A stretch of DNA of 64,000 nt from Solibacillus sp. FSL R7-0668 (GCF_038006205.1 NZ_JBBOUU010000002.1:1-64000); one strand, 5' to 3'; counted from the stretch's first letter, positions 42,344 through 52,048 are shown. Program-made: numbers and translations. The notes: generated from the sequence alone by a model not told the origin.

Positions 42344-42407
42344 ATATTAATCAATTAAACTATAAAAATATAAGTGTATAAAAATATAAATGTAGTAATT
42401 CATGGAG
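42344..42407 (+). repeat. Octamer array, 8 units
   Basis: ATATTAAT, CAATTAAA, CTATAAAA, ATATAAGT, GTATAAAA, ATATAAAT, GTAGTAAT, TCATGGAG, in phase up to the next ribosome-binding site. Confidence 0.8.
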
Positions 42408-42415
42408 GGAGCTGC

Positions 42416-44554
42416 ATGAAACAAGCGTATATATGGGGATTTCTAATGTTTACTTTATTGCTACCCTATCAAGTACAGGCTGCGGAATATGAGGATAAGA
42501 CGCCGGAAGATAATGTCTATGATACAAATAATTATGGGCACTATAAAGGAACAGAGGTCTATTACGATTTAGATATAATTGTGGACAGCGAAGAGACTGG
42601 TGTCACGGATTGGATGTTCAATCCGTTTGATACATTGAGTGGAGAAGGAGCTAAGTTAATTGATTTAGCTCTTTTTAAATTTGTAGAAGGCTTATTCAAG
42701 GTGAACATATTTCTAACTAACGTATTAATAGGCATTATGGATTTTTCTTTAAATAGTGCTGATATTTTAAATCAACTAATAGAAAAAGTTGGCGTTACTG
42801 TTACCTCATTTACGGGAATTAGTGCAGGTGAGTTTTCTTCTTCAGGTATTTTTGGAGGCACAATAGGGGTGATTTGCTTAATTGTTGTAATTTATGCATT
42901 GTGGCAATTTGTTACGAAACGCGAAAAAATAGCGGCATTTGGTACAATAGCACAATCTATTGTAGCTTTTACGATTTCACTACTCATTTTTTCGAATTTT
43001 ACAGGTTTTCTGCAAGGAATGAATTCAATGAGTAATGACTTATCGTTATTATTGTTACCTAAAAATAATCATGAAGAAGTTACTACTCAAACTTTAATGT
43101 ATGATAATATTTTTAATTCATTTGTTCATGTCCCGTACCTAATGTTGCAGTATTCTACAACCGATGAGTCAAAAATTGGTGAGGGAAGAATAAATGAACT
43201 TCTTTCAAAAAAACCTAATGCAAAAGAAAGAAATGATGTTGCTAAAAAGGAAATTGAAGAATACGGAAACTTTACACTGCACTCTACAAATTTAATTGAA
43301 CGATTGATTTTTGTATGTATTGCATTAGTTATTAATGCATTCAATTCAATACCGGTTTTACTACTTGCACTCAGTATTATTATGTGCCAGTTTTGGTTCA
43401 TGCTACTCGCGATGGTTGCACCGTTTGCATTGCTTTGGTCAGCTCTTCCTGAACAGTTTGGTGTGTTAAAGCGGTATTTCTTCGAGCTTTGTATTCCGTT
43501 ATTTATTAAGATTGGACTCGTTATTATGACCATCTTTTTATTCGGATTAACGGAGATTATATATGGATTGAATACACTTGATGGAAACTTAATTGGATTT
43601 ATTACTGCGGGTGTACTTCAGTTTATGATGCTTTTAACACTTTTCATCATGCGTAAACGCATATTCAGTATTTTTTCAAAGGGCTCTGTGCAGCTTAGTC
43701 AAATGCGTGAAAGCTTTGCGAGCGGCAAGGAAAAGGTGCTATCACCTGTGAAGAAATCCGTAGAGGGAGCAGGTACATTAGCGGGTGCAGTAGCAGGTGG
43801 TGTTATCGCCGGTCCTCAAGGAGCCATTTTTGGAGCTAATATTGGGAACACTGCGGGTAAGGCGATAACTGGACAGGCTGGTGTTGGCGAATCCGTTCAA
43901 CGTGCCTCCATTACAGCCTATGCCATGAAAAAGTCGATGGATAGCCAGCAAGTCGATAAGCTTGGAAATAAAGTAAAGCCGAATTTCTTTCAGCAGGTGG
44001 CTAGTGCAAATATGTCATCAAACGAAAAAGAAAGTCATGCAGCATTAAAGGAACTTGGTTTTGACGAGTCAACAGCTAATGAAACGTTGCTTGGAATGCG
44101 TCGACAAGGCTTGAATAATTTAAGTACGCAAGATGTTACAGCTGCTGTACGTCCTGCGATGCAACAGGCTGCACAGGATAATAATAAGCTGGATCCACAT
44201 GTATATATTCTTTCAACCTTACAAGGTAACCAACGCTCAGAAAAATATGAAGGATTGTATGAAGAAAATGGTAGTGGTGGTGTGAAGTTAGGGAATTATA
44301 ATGTGGTATCAAAGGGTAAATACCAAGCAATCCCTGAAACAAATATTGTTGTCGATAGTTATGGTGAGCTTCATCAGCGAGCACGCATTAATACAAACGA
44401 TGTAGAGGCTGAGGTAACGCTTGAAGGGGCAACTCGTTTAGCAAAACAGGCGCAAATTAATGATTTAACAACAGTTAATATGCATGTTGTACAAGGCGAA
44501 CAAATTAATAATAGTCAGGCTAAATCAATCGTACAGTTATTTGAAGACAAATAA
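42416..44554 (+). CDS. VirB6/TcpH-like polytopic channel protein
   Basis: A 712-residue protein with an N-terminal signal sequence (to about VQA), several membrane segments between about 150 and 425, and a long hydrophilic C-terminus. The C-terminus has a Gly/Ala-rich segment (GAGTLAGAVAGGVIAGPQGAIFGANIG). This is the layout of TcpH/TrbL/VirB6 proteins, which form the inner channel of the mating machine. The ATG at 42416 has GGAGGGAG upstream. Confidence 0.82.
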   Translation: MKQAYIWGFLMFTLLLPYQVQAAEYEDKTPEDNVYDTNNYGHYKGTEVYYDLDIIVDSEETGVTDWMFNPFDTLSGEGAKLIDLALFKFVEGLFKVNIFLTNVLIGIMDFSLNSADILNQLIEKVGVTVTSFTGISAGEFSSSGIFGGTIGVICLIVVIYALWQFVTKREKIAAFGTIAQSIVAFTISLLIFSNFTGFLQGMNSMSNDLSLLLLPKNNHEEVTTQTLMYDNIFNSFVHVPYLMLQYSTTDESKIGEGRINELLSKKPNAKERNDVAKKEIEEYGNFTLHSTNLIERLIFVCIALVINAFNSIPVLLLALSIIMCQFWFMLLAMVAPFALLWSALPEQFGVLKRYFFELCIPLFIKIGLVIMTIFLFGLTEIIYGLNTLDGNLIGFITAGVLQFMMLLTLFIMRKRIFSIFSKGSVQLSQMRESFASGKEKVLSPVKKSVEGAGTLAGAVAGGVIAGPQGAIFGANIGNTAGKAITGQAGVGESVQRASITAYAMKKSMDSQQVDKLGNKVKPNFFQQVASANMSSNEKESHAALKELGFDESTANETLLGMRRQGLNNLSTQDVTAAVRPAMQQAAQDNNKLDPHVYILSTLQGNQRSEKYEGLYEENGSGGVKLGNYNVVSKGKYQAIPETNIVVDSYGELHQRARINTNDVEAEVTLEGATRLAKQAQINDLTTVNMHVVQGEQINNSQAKSIVQLFEDK

Positions 44555-44568
44555 TGAGGTGAACGGAT

Positions 44569-45111
44569 ATGAGGCGATTTTCAAGTATATTGGTGGCAGG
44601 CTTACTTTTAGCGAGCTGTAATGCAGAGGAAACTGCTGATGATGAAAAGGTTGAAGTAGAGCAAGAGCAAACCGAAGTAGTTAATCCAGAAACTGAATTG
44701 GACGAGGACTACAAAGTATTTTTAGAGCACCATACTGAAAGTGAGCTAAATGCGTTAAAAGTAACCGGCGAGAAATTAATGTATGTTTATTTTAGTAAGC
44801 TTGATGATTCTCTTTATAGTGAAGTTAAAGAGGAATTAGTTGTAGGAGCACAATCAAAATTTGAAAATTATGTTGGGGTACTGGATTTTAACAAAGATTA
44901 TGAAGTACAAAACATCGAATCGGATTTTATACAGGGGTTCGATGCACCAGAAGTCCATATTTTATATAAAGTTGACTTTGTTGAAATATCTGACGGAAAA
45001 AAATCTGATGTACAAACATTTGAATTTATAGTAACTGCATTAGATTGGAAAGATAGAGAGGGTTTAGGCATTTCAGATTTTGAAAATAAAACTGTTTTAG
45101 AAAACAATTAA
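44569..45111 (+). CDS. Lipoprotein of the transfer operon
   Basis: A 180-residue protein with signal peptide and lipobox LLLASCN, an acidic low-complexity segment and a folded part from about 50 on. No family recognised. GAGGTGA precedes the ATG. Its place after the VirB6-like gene suggests a surface component of the transfer apparatus. Confidence 0.75.
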   Translation: MRRFSSILVAGLLLASCNAEETADDEKVEVEQEQTEVVNPETELDEDYKVFLEHHTESELNALKVTGEKLMYVYFSKLDDSLYSEVKEELVVGAQSKFENYVGVLDFNKDYEVQNIESDFIQGFDAPEVHILYKVDFVEISDGKKSDVQTFEFIVTALDWKDREGLGISDFENKTVLENN

Positions 45112-45116
45112 TTAGT

Positions 45117-45196
45117 CTATAAACATATAAATTAATTAACAAATTAATATATTAAAATATTTATTCGTTAGTTCGTTTATATGTAAATTCATCAGG
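45117..45196 (+). repeat. Octamer array, 10 units
   Basis: CTATAAAC, ATATAAAT, TAATTAAC, AAATTAAT, ATATTAAA, ATATTTAT, TCGTTAGT, TCGTTTAT, ATGTAAAT, TCATCAGG in phase. A CAATTAAT unit covering the stop of the lipoprotein gene is offset by four bases. Confidence 0.8.
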
Positions 45197-45206
45197 GAGT
45201 GAGACG

Positions 45207-45791
45207 ATGCGTAATTTTCAAAAGCTACGTTCAGCCTTTTATGCACTCGAGGATTTGAAGGAATTTATGATGCTAGAGCTCGTAAAATTAGACGAGGACC
45301 AAGACAAATATAAACATGCTGTTGTGTACCCGTTACCCAATGTTGAAGAAATGAAAGTACCTGTTTCCACCGAAAATGGTGAGCAGGTATTTTTTGTTTT
45401 TCGCATTTTGTACGAGGGTGCATTGCCTCCTTATTTTGAGTCGACGCAAAAAAATGCTCATAGTGCGTATCGAAAGCTGCTTCGAAAACGATACGAAACA
45501 GGGACGACTTCTTCTCTTCGGACGAGAGGAGAAATCGCCAAACTGAAACAAGTAGTGGTGTTCATCAAACACCATTTTTCGGACTTAAGTATTCGGGATT
45601 TAGATAACCGAAATCGTAAATTATTAATAGATGCACTGCGGAACAATCAAGTTATTTCAGATGATAATTGGCAGCAATGTGCTATCTATGAGGAAGGGGT
45701 GTTATCAGAGAAAAGCTATGTAGAGGTGTTCGTGATGGAGCAGGAAAATTTCCCATATTTTTTACTTCAAGGTAGGTTCGTTTCACATTAA
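45207..45791 (+). CDS. Unknown protein before the replication-relaxation gene
   Basis: A 194-residue soluble protein with mixed strands and helices; the basic central part (AYRKLLRKRYETG...LRTRGEIAKLKQ) may bind nucleic acid. Not recognised. GGGAGTGAG precedes the ATG. Confidence 0.7.
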   Translation: MRNFQKLRSAFYALEDLKEFMMLELVKLDEDQDKYKHAVVYPLPNVEEMKVPVSTENGEQVFFVFRILYEGALPPYFESTQKNAHSAYRKLLRKRYETGTTSSLRTRGEIAKLKQVVVFIKHHFSDLSIRDLDNRNRKLLIDALRNNQVISDDNWQQCAIYEEGVLSEKSYVEVFVMEQENFPYFLLQGRFVSH

Positions 45792-45864
45792 TTTCATGTA
45801 CTTTTGGCAAAAGATGATGTGTTTTGAAAAGTACATGAAATATATTACGTCAAAAGTACATGAA
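45792..45864. repeat. Three copies of AAAAGTACATGAA, candidate iterons
   Basis: One copy is inverted (TTTCATGTACTTTT, 45792-45805) and two are direct (45827-45840 and 45852-45864). They lie between the unknown gene and the replication-relaxation gene. Spacing between the two direct copies is 25 bases. Such clusters mark origins or operators; this site lies before a replication/mobilisation protein. Confidence 0.55.
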
Positions 45865-46013
45865 GCTAGCACACAAACCATTGATAGTATTGAATTTAAT
45901 GCATTTTCAACGAATAGTGTTTTTTCATACCAATTAGAGAAGATATGTTGAGTGTTGTCATCTACGACAATACGAAACGTATCAGTCAACCTGATGATAA
46001 AAGGAGGATACCT

Positions 46014-47063
46014 ATGGGGAAAAAGATGAAAAAACAACCGGTGCAAGTGATTAAAAAACCGACAGAAAAAGATATTGGCTTTTTGCTTTGTACGCATGAA
46101 TTCCGTGTTCTAACACTGCTACAAGTTAGGCGTTTTGTAGACCTAACAGAATATTACTCAAGGCGAAAAAAGAAGCTGTTAATTGATTCAGGCTATTTAC
46201 AAGCAAATGCTATTACAGGTGGCTACCAACCACCTCCAGGACAACTTGAAGAAAGGAAAGCCTATTCAATTACAGGAAAGGGCGTGAGTCTTCTTCGAAA
46301 GCATGGACATGACATTACGTTAAATGCTGATGCCCTAAGAATTCCTAAAGCGCAGTTACCTTACTTATTAACGAGCTATGATTTAGCATTTTATCTGTGC
46401 GATCATGGGTGGCAATTTGAGCAATCTCGCTATTACAAAGCAAGGTTAAATTTAAATCGACAAGGCGTAGTAAAAGGAATGCTCACTTCCCCAGCAGGTG
46501 TGAATTGGGTATTTTTTGTGACGTTATCTCATGTGAATAAATCGACACTCGCGAAATTTAAGCAAGAGATGGAAAGTGCAAGTGGAAATTATTTTGATAA
46601 AGCAATTTTCACAAAGGATATGCCAGCCCTTGAAGCCATTGTAGAGTTCTTCAAGGAGGAGGAAAGCCTGTTACGATTTTTGGGAAGCTGCAAAGTCCTC
46701 CCACAATTTATGGTCGAGGCCTATGTACGTTACATGTCAACCGATGAAGAATTTTTTTCATTTTTACAAGCAATTGGCTATCCCGTCACAAAGAGAGAAA
46801 CCACCCATCTCTTTGAGCAATGGATCACAGAGGATGGATTCATTGCCGTGAATTTACTCGATACCGATTTAGTCAAGGTGCATGAGATGTTGTCGTATAC
46901 CGATTACCAATTAGAGCGAATCAAAGGGTTTAAAGTCTTTACAACACCAAAGCTCGTCAGTGTACATCACCAGCTACTCGGACATTTAAAGCATGTGCAT
47001 TTTCAACTAATGGAAGAAGAAATTATTGAGGAGCATTTTACAGAAAAGAGAGCAGTCCATTAA
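46014..47063 (+). CDS. Replication-relaxation family protein
   Basis: A 349-residue protein with the N-terminal winged-helix part typical of Replic_Relax proteins: IGFLLCTHEFRVLTLLQVRRFV..(Y)YSRRKKKLLIDSGYL, then KAYSITGKGVSLLRKHG. These proteins act in replication or mobilisation of Gram-positive plasmids and ICEs. The ATG at 46014 has AGGAGG upstream; a longer frame from 45945 has none. It could be the relaxosome protein, as no other relaxase is seen in the window. Confidence 0.8.
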   Translation: MGKKMKKQPVQVIKKPTEKDIGFLLCTHEFRVLTLLQVRRFVDLTEYYSRRKKKLLIDSGYLQANAITGGYQPPPGQLEERKAYSITGKGVSLLRKHGHDITLNADALRIPKAQLPYLLTSYDLAFYLCDHGWQFEQSRYYKARLNLNRQGVVKGMLTSPAGVNWVFFVTLSHVNKSTLAKFKQEMESASGNYFDKAIFTKDMPALEAIVEFFKEEESLLRFLGSCKVLPQFMVEAYVRYMSTDEEFFSFLQAIGYPVTKRETTHLFEQWITEDGFIAVNLLDTDLVKVHEMLSYTDYQLERIKGFKVFTTPKLVSVHHQLLGHLKHVHFQLMEEEIIEEHFTEKRAVH

Positions 47064-47128
47064 ACAATAAATAGAGTAATTGCTTAATATATTTATTAAT
47101 TAACGTATAAATCAATTTATACGGGAGG
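47057..47128 (+). repeat. Octamer array, 9 units
   Basis: CCATTAAA, CAATAAAT, AGAGTAAT, TGCTTAAT, ATATTTAT, TAATTAAC, GTATAAAT, CAATTTAT, ACGGGAGG, in phase from the last codons of one gene to the ribosome-binding site of the next. Confidence 0.8.
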
Positions 47129-47137
47129 TGAGAATGT

Positions 47138-47326
47138 GTGTACCCTTTAATTACAGAATTAGACGAAGTCATGCGAATCGCCAATAGCCCCAAAGCCGTG
47201 TACTTAATTCGAACGCATTTCACGGAAAAAGAGCAGCTGTACCTAAATCAGCTCTTTCGTGAAGTCTTTCGAGATGAAGTCCATTTTCTAATTGAAGTAG
47301 AGCTAAGTCGAAAAAATAAAAAATGA
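47138..47326 (+). CDS. Small unknown acidic protein
   Basis: A 62-residue helical protein with no motif. The GTG start follows GGGAGGTGAG. It is packed between transfer genes with a 13-base gap to the next. Not recognised. Confidence 0.6.
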   Translation: MYPLITELDEVMRIANSPKAVYLIRTHFTEKEQLYLNQLFREVFRDEVHFLIEVELSRKNKK

Positions 47327-47339
47327 ATGAGGGAGGCAG

Positions 47340-47930
47340 ATGAATAAACAGCGCATTATTCAGTACATCATTTACGTAACAATTGTCATTATCGCAATCA
47401 ATGTCGGAAAAAGTATGTTTTCAGATGACAGAATAGTTAGAAATGTTTCACAGGATGTTTCACATGAAACCCCTAGTGATACCAACGCTTCAAGTACTTC
47501 TGAGGCAGAAAAAAAGCTAGCATTTGAACTAAAAAATACGGAGCCGGTCACGACCCTTGCAGCTAAATATGACGAAGCAACGATTAAGCAGTCGAAACAG
47601 CTCGCTGAACAATTTGTACGCTGGGCTTTTCCATATGACGAGCAGCCGAAGGACACAGCGGAAATACAGGGCTTTGTCAGCAAGGATGTATATGAAGCCG
47701 TACTGAGTGGACGCGTCACAAATGCCCGTGCAACGCGTACATTAACCTCACTCGAAATATTTGAGGCATATGATCAGCAAGACAAAATCCACTGGGTCGT
47801 GCGTGTGAGCGGTGACGTTTTTACGCAGAACGGGCAGAAGCTTGAAACGGTTACCTATGACTATCATGTGTTTTTATCGAGTAGCGATCGTCTTTGGATA
47901 ACAAAATGGCAGCCGCAGAAAGTGAGTTGA
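47340..47930 (+). CDS. Membrane-anchored NTF2-like transfer protein
   Basis: A 196-residue protein with one N-terminal membrane span (about 8-25), a polar linker and an outside domain of about 120 residues. The latter has the W.V.V.GDVF...YDYHVFLSS pattern of NTF2-like/VirB8-type domains, as in TcpC. A second, shorter VirB8-like protein of the operon. GGGAGG precedes the ATG. Confidence 0.65.
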   Translation: MNKQRIIQYIIYVTIVIIAINVGKSMFSDDRIVRNVSQDVSHETPSDTNASSTSEAEKKLAFELKNTEPVTTLAAKYDEATIKQSKQLAEQFVRWAFPYDEQPKDTAEIQGFVSKDVYEAVLSGRVTNARATRTLTSLEIFEAYDQQDKIHWVVRVSGDVFTQNGQKLETVTYDYHVFLSSSDRLWITKWQPQKVS

Positions 47931-47936
47931 GGCGAT

Positions 47937-48248
47937 TTGAACAAACTAAAATGGCTACCACCTATTTTGCTTTTACTGTCCCCTTTTCTCGTCATCGGCC
48001 TATTATTTGTCGGTGTCATGTTTTTAGGGGCAATTATTGGCGGGAATCAAAACGAAGCCCCGATGTATTCATTTGATATGTCAGAGCTTGCAGAAAATGA
48101 AATCCCAAGTGAATTCATTCCGTACTACCAAGCAGCGGGTACGAAATACGGGGTCAACTGGCTCCTACTCGCTTCGATCCATCGTCAGGAAACGAACTTT
48201 TCACAGAACGTTGCGGTGTCCTCAGCCGGTGCTGTGGGGCATACCCAG
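47937..48248 (+). CDS. Bifunctional peptidoglycan hydrolase, 5' exon (interrupted by group II intron)
   Basis: The first 104 codons of a cell-wall hydrolase of the transfer apparatus. It has a TTG start after GAGG, one membrane span (about 8-32) and the beginning of a lytic transglycosylase domain (LLASIHRQETNFSQNVAVSSAGAVGHTQ, catalytic Glu in QETNF). The frame stops four codons into the intron. Joined to 50772-51542 it reads ...GAVGHTQ-FMDCTFVGW..., the normal continuation of this fold (compare GHTQFMPxTW). The intact product has 360 residues: transglycosylase plus M23 peptidase, like TcpG/Orf14-type proteins. Expression depends on splicing of the intron. Confidence 0.85.
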
Positions 48249-50771
48249 GTGCGACCATAAGGTCATATAAGAAATCTCCATTAGCAAGGAGTAGGCGAGA
48301 CTACAATGCCTATCATTACCCAACTTATCCGTGAGGGAAACCAAATATCGGGGAGTGTAGCATGTTGGGAAAGCTATGAGTTATCGAATCATCACGATAC
48401 GACTGAATAGCAAAATGAAAAGATGTAAACGAGGATAAAAGCTAAACTGCCTGAATGACAGTCCGAGGGGGTTATTGTCCCACCTATGACGGAAGATGAT
48501 TATTTACGTCATACAGCGAAACAGAATGGGGAATTGGAGACCATCTCTGGATACACTTTGATTAACTGCATGTCAAAAGTGCGTAGTCTATCGCTGACCA
48601 ACTATAATAAATGGTAAAGGGCGAACGTCATATCCGACATTACATCGTGCTTGTTCTTATATGTGCTAAATGGTGATTACCTACGTCAGAACGCTTATGT
48701 ATAAGAGCTATGATAAATATGTATCTGAATATCTGATATGGTAACGGAGTTCCCGTAGTAGTCCGAGGTGGGGAAAGCCCACTACATGGCGAAGGGGAAC
48801 AGCTTATCTCGTCTAACTAAAATTGGAAAGGAGCGTGAGGCTCTATGAGAAGTCCAAACACTGTGTTAGACATTCTAACAAAACAATCAACGCGCGAAGA
48901 TTACAAATTCGAACGAATCTATCGAAATCTGTATAACGTGGAATTCTATTTAATGGCTTACGCAAAGATTTACGCGAAAGAAGGCAATATGACACAAGGT
49001 GTCGACGGACAAACTATTGATGGTATGAGTCTAGAACGCATTGAAAGATTAATTGAAAGTCTAAAAGATTGTAGTTATCAACCAAAACCGTCCAAAAGGG
49101 TTTACATTCCAAAAAAGAACGGTGGTAAAAGACCATTAGGTATACCATCTTTCGAAGATAAATTAGTTCAAGAAGTTGTAAGAACACTACTGGAAGCAAT
49201 GTATGAAAAAACTTTCTCGAACCATTCCCATGGTTTCAGACCGGAAAAAAGCTGTCATACTGCACTCATGCAAGTAAAAGACAGATTTACTGGCGCTAAA
49301 TGGTTTGTGGAAGGTGATATTAAAGGTTTCTTTGATAACATTAATCATCACAAACTAATAGAAATCCTTAAAAGAAGAATTAACGATGAAAAATTCATCG
49401 ATTTAATTTGGAAATTCCTGAAAGCGGGTTTTCTAGAGGACTGGCAATATCACAAAACGTACAGTGGTACACCACAAGGCGGCATCATTAGCCCGATTCT
49501 CTCAAATATATATCTAAATGAATTAGATAACTTTGTACTAGCTTATAAAGAAAAGTTTGATAGAGGTAAAGGGAGAAAACGCTTAACGGAATACCGCACA
49601 AGAGAAGCCAGATTATACAGAGCTAATGCTAGATATAAGGAAAAATGGGAAGAAATGAACGAGGAAGAAAAGGAACAAGCACTTCAACACTTGGACGAGT
49701 TGAAAAATCACATGATGGAATTGCCCTATAAAGACCCAATGGATGAAAACTACAAACGAATACAATATGTGCGATATGCCGATGATTTCATAATCGGTGT
49801 AATCGGTAGTAAAGAAGATTGTCAGCAAATAAAACATGACATCAGCACTTTCCTAAGTGAAGAACTGAAAATTGAATTATCACAAGAAAAGACGCTCATT
49901 ACGCATTCAAGTAAAAGAGCAAGATTTCTTGGATATGATATTAAAATCAGTCATGATAATAAAACGACAAAGTATACAGCAAGTGGACATAAACAAAGAA
50001 CACGTACAATGAGCTGTGAACTTCTTTTGCCACATGAAGTATGGCGAAATAAATTAATCGAATATAAAGCGTTAGAAATAGATCAAAAGACACAAAAATG
50101 GAAGTCCACGCATCGAGCGCATCTTCTGCAAAACGATGACCTTGAAATATTGATGATTTACAATGCGGAAATTAGAGGTTTATATAATTATTACAAGTTA
50201 GCGAACAATGTCTATAAACTAGATGGCTTTAAATTCATTATGGAATATAGCATGTATAAAACATTCGCAAACAAATATAAATCAAGCGTTAGAAAAATCC
50301 ATAGAAAATACAGTATTAACGGAGATTTTGCGGTTAGATATGAAACTGCCAACGGCAGTAAAATCGCTTTCTTCTACAAAGATGGATTCAAAAAGAAACT
50401 ATTACCATCTTCATATGCCGATGTTGATGTTATTTCTAAGACAAGAAACATTATTTACAACCGAACAGGGCTTATTGAAAGACTTGTAGCAAAGGAATGT
50501 GAATGGTGCCATGCCACAAATGTGGATTTAGAAATTCATCATATTAAGAAGTTAAAAGACCTCGAGGGCAAAAAACGATGGGAAAAGCGTATGATTGAAA
50601 GAAACCGTAAGACGATGGCACTATGCAAGAAATGCCACGTTGACTTACACAACGGTAAATTAGACTGATAGGTGGAGAGCCGTATACGCTGAGAGGTGTA
50701 CGTACGGTTCGGGGAGGAGTTCTTGGAAACCTAGCATAGAAATATGCCAAGGCGCTGGGTTCTTACTCTAC
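48249..50771 (+). mobile_element. Group II intron with intron-encoded protein
   Basis: The 2.52-kb element starts with GTGCGAC (the conserved GUGYG 5' end) and ends in ...CTCTAC (AY). Domain V is recognisable at about 50675-50712 (GAGCCGTAT...GTACGTACGGTTC) and domain VI just after. The RNA part of domains I-III covers 48249-48840; the reverse transcriptase lies in domain IV. Exact boundaries are fixed by the reading frame: removing them restores the hydrolase gene. Confidence 0.9.
48845..50668 (+). CDS. ltrA: Group II intron reverse transcriptase/maturase
   Basis: A 607-residue intron-encoded protein. Reverse-transcriptase blocks include KRPLGIPSFEDKLVQE, GFRPEKSCHTAL, FVEGDIKGFFDNI, GTPQGGIISPILSNIYL and VRYADDFIIG (catalytic YADD, about 309). 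The maturase X domain follows (about 400-480). The C-terminus is an HNH endonuclease (CEWCHATNVDLEIHHIKKL...CKKCHVDLH). All parts appear intact, so the intron should be able to splice and retrohome. GGAGCGTGAG precedes the ATG. Confidence 0.93.
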   Translation: MRSPNTVLDILTKQSTREDYKFERIYRNLYNVEFYLMAYAKIYAKEGNMTQGVDGQTIDGMSLERIERLIESLKDCSYQPKPSKRVYIPKKNGGKRPLGIPSFEDKLVQEVVRTLLEAMYEKTFSNHSHGFRPEKSCHTALMQVKDRFTGAKWFVEGDIKGFFDNINHHKLIEILKRRINDEKFIDLIWKFLKAGFLEDWQYHKTYSGTPQGGIISPILSNIYLNELDNFVLAYKEKFDRGKGRKRLTEYRTREARLYRANARYKEKWEEMNEEEKEQALQHLDELKNHMMELPYKDPMDENYKRIQYVRYADDFIIGVIGSKEDCQQIKHDISTFLSEELKIELSQEKTLITHSSKRARFLGYDIKISHDNKTTKYTASGHKQRTRTMSCELLLPHEVWRNKLIEYKALEIDQKTQKWKSTHRAHLLQNDDLEILMIYNAEIRGLYNYYKLANNVYKLDGFKFIMEYSMYKTFANKYKSSVRKIHRKYSINGDFAVRYETANGSKIAFFYKDGFKKKLLPSSYADVDVISKTRNIIYNRTGLIERLVAKECEWCHATNVDLEIHHIKKLKDLEGKKRWEKRMIERNRKTMALCKKCHVDLHNGKLD

Positions 50772-51542
50772 TTCATGGATTGTACGTTTGTTGGATGGAG
50801 CTACCCGACGTGTGGCGGGCTCGGTAATGGTGGGATTCCGAAAAGTGTTCTTACCTCCCCTGCTGAGATTAAAAAATACGGAGGCTACGGGGTGGACGCA
50901 AATGGTGACGGCAAAGCAGACCCGTGGGACGTAGAGGATGCGATTCATTCAACAGCCCACTACATTTCGAAAAATCTAAAAGGCGCAACAGAAAATGAAA
51001 AGATTAAAAACGCTCTCTTTATTTATAACAAGTCGAGTGAATATGTACAGGAGGTATTTGACCGTTTTGTACTGTACGCAGACGGCTTTATTGAAAAGAA
51101 ACAAGGTATCGGCGCAGTGGTCATTGGTAACCAAGCATGGCCAGCCCCGTTCACGCAGCGGATTACATCGACTTATCATGACCCGTCAAGGAATAATCAT
51201 GACGGCTTAGATGTGGCAGCACCAGGGATTAACGGAACAGAAATTGTGGCGTTTATGGACGGTGTGGTCATCAAATCCGCCTATCACTATGAGGTTCTAC
51301 CAAACGGGAAGGAGCTCGGCTGGGGGCATTATGTTCGCATTGACCACGGAAATAACTTTCATACAATTTACGCACATATGATCAAGCCGGGCATTGCAGT
51401 TGGCACAAAGGTAAAGGCAGGTCAGGTTATTGGCTATGTGGGCAGTACTGGGAAATCAACAGGTCCCCACCTGCATTTTGAAACACGCGTAAACGGTGAG
51501 CCGCAAAATCCACTCGGCTATTTAAAGAATGTAATGAATTAG
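50772..51542 (+). CDS. Bifunctional peptidoglycan hydrolase, 3' exon
   Basis: The second exon continues the transglycosylase domain (FMDCTFVGWSYPTCGG... to about YADGF) and then encodes an M23 (LytM-like) metallopeptidase. Zinc ligands are in HDGLDVA and HLHFE, with YVRIDHGNNFHTIYAHM between. The exon has no start codon of its own with a ribosome-binding site, so it depends on splicing. The product opens the cell wall for the mating channel. Its last codons (NVMN-stop) run into an octamer array. Confidence 0.85.
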   Translation, partial: FMDCTFVGWSYPTCGGLGNGGIPKSVLTSPAEIKKYGGYGVDANGDGKADPWDVEDAIHSTAHYISKNLKGATENEKIKNALFIYNKSSEYVQEVFDRFVLYADGFIEKKQGIGAVVIGNQAWPAPFTQRITSTYHDPSRNNHDGLDVAAPGINGTEIVAFMDGVVIKSAYHYEVLPNGKELGWGHYVRIDHGNNFHTIYAHMIKPGIAVGTKVKAGQVIGYVGSTGKSTGPHLHFETRVNGEPQNPLGYLKNVMN

Positions 51543-51583
51543 TTCATTAATCAATTAATCGTTTTATCAATTAATCTATTAAT
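51536..51583 (+). repeat. Octamer array, 6 units
   Basis: GAATTAGT, TCATTAAT, CAATTAAT, CGTTTTAT, CAATTAAT, CTATTAAT, in phase, then TTGGAGG. Confidence 0.8.
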
Positions 51584-51598
51584 TTGGAGGTGTAGCCT

Positions 51599-52048
51599 TT
51601 GAAACTTGTAAGTATAACAGGTAGCACCCTACTGCTTGTGATTCTAGTATGTGGCTTTATTAGCCAGACGTTAGTTTCAAAGCAGCTGTATATCGTAGCA
51701 ACTGGATCGGTGCTACTGGCAGTTCTTACGCTACTACTCAATCAAAGGAAAAGTAGTATCGTAAATAGTCTCGTGCGTTTTATTTTACTAAGTGCACTTA
51801 TTATAACCAGTGCACAGTTTATTTATACATGGTGGCCCTATGAAAATTTTTTAAAGGCTGAACTAGTGGCATACGGTTTTGCGGCAGTCTTATTCTGTTT
51901 GTCCGTCTTCTTACAGCTAACATGGATTCGCTTAGAGCGTGCCCATAAAACGAAACGGACCAACAGTCGCCTGCACACGCAAAAGAAAAAGCGTCCGAAA
52001 CGTGGGGAGTTAAATCTTATACTCGGGCAATCAGTAGAACGTAAATAA
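51599..52048 (+). CDS. Membrane protein of the transfer operon
   Basis: A 149-residue protein with about four hydrophobic segments in the first 115 residues and a very basic C-terminus (KTKRTNSRLHTQKKKRPKRGE). Not recognised. The TTG start follows GGAGGTGTAG. Confidence 0.7.
   Translation: MKLVSITGSTLLLVILVCGFISQTLVSKQLYIVATGSVLLAVLTLLLNQRKSSIVNSLVRFILLSALIITSAQFIYTWWPYENFLKAELVAYGFAAVLFCLSVFLQLTWIRLERAHKTKRTNSRLHTQKKKRPKRGELNLILGQSVERK

Noticed and set aside
48247-50774. EBS1 pairing partner for the 5' exon in domain I of the intron
   Set aside because: I could not find a clean complement to the last exon bases by eye, so no EBS/IBS assignment is made.
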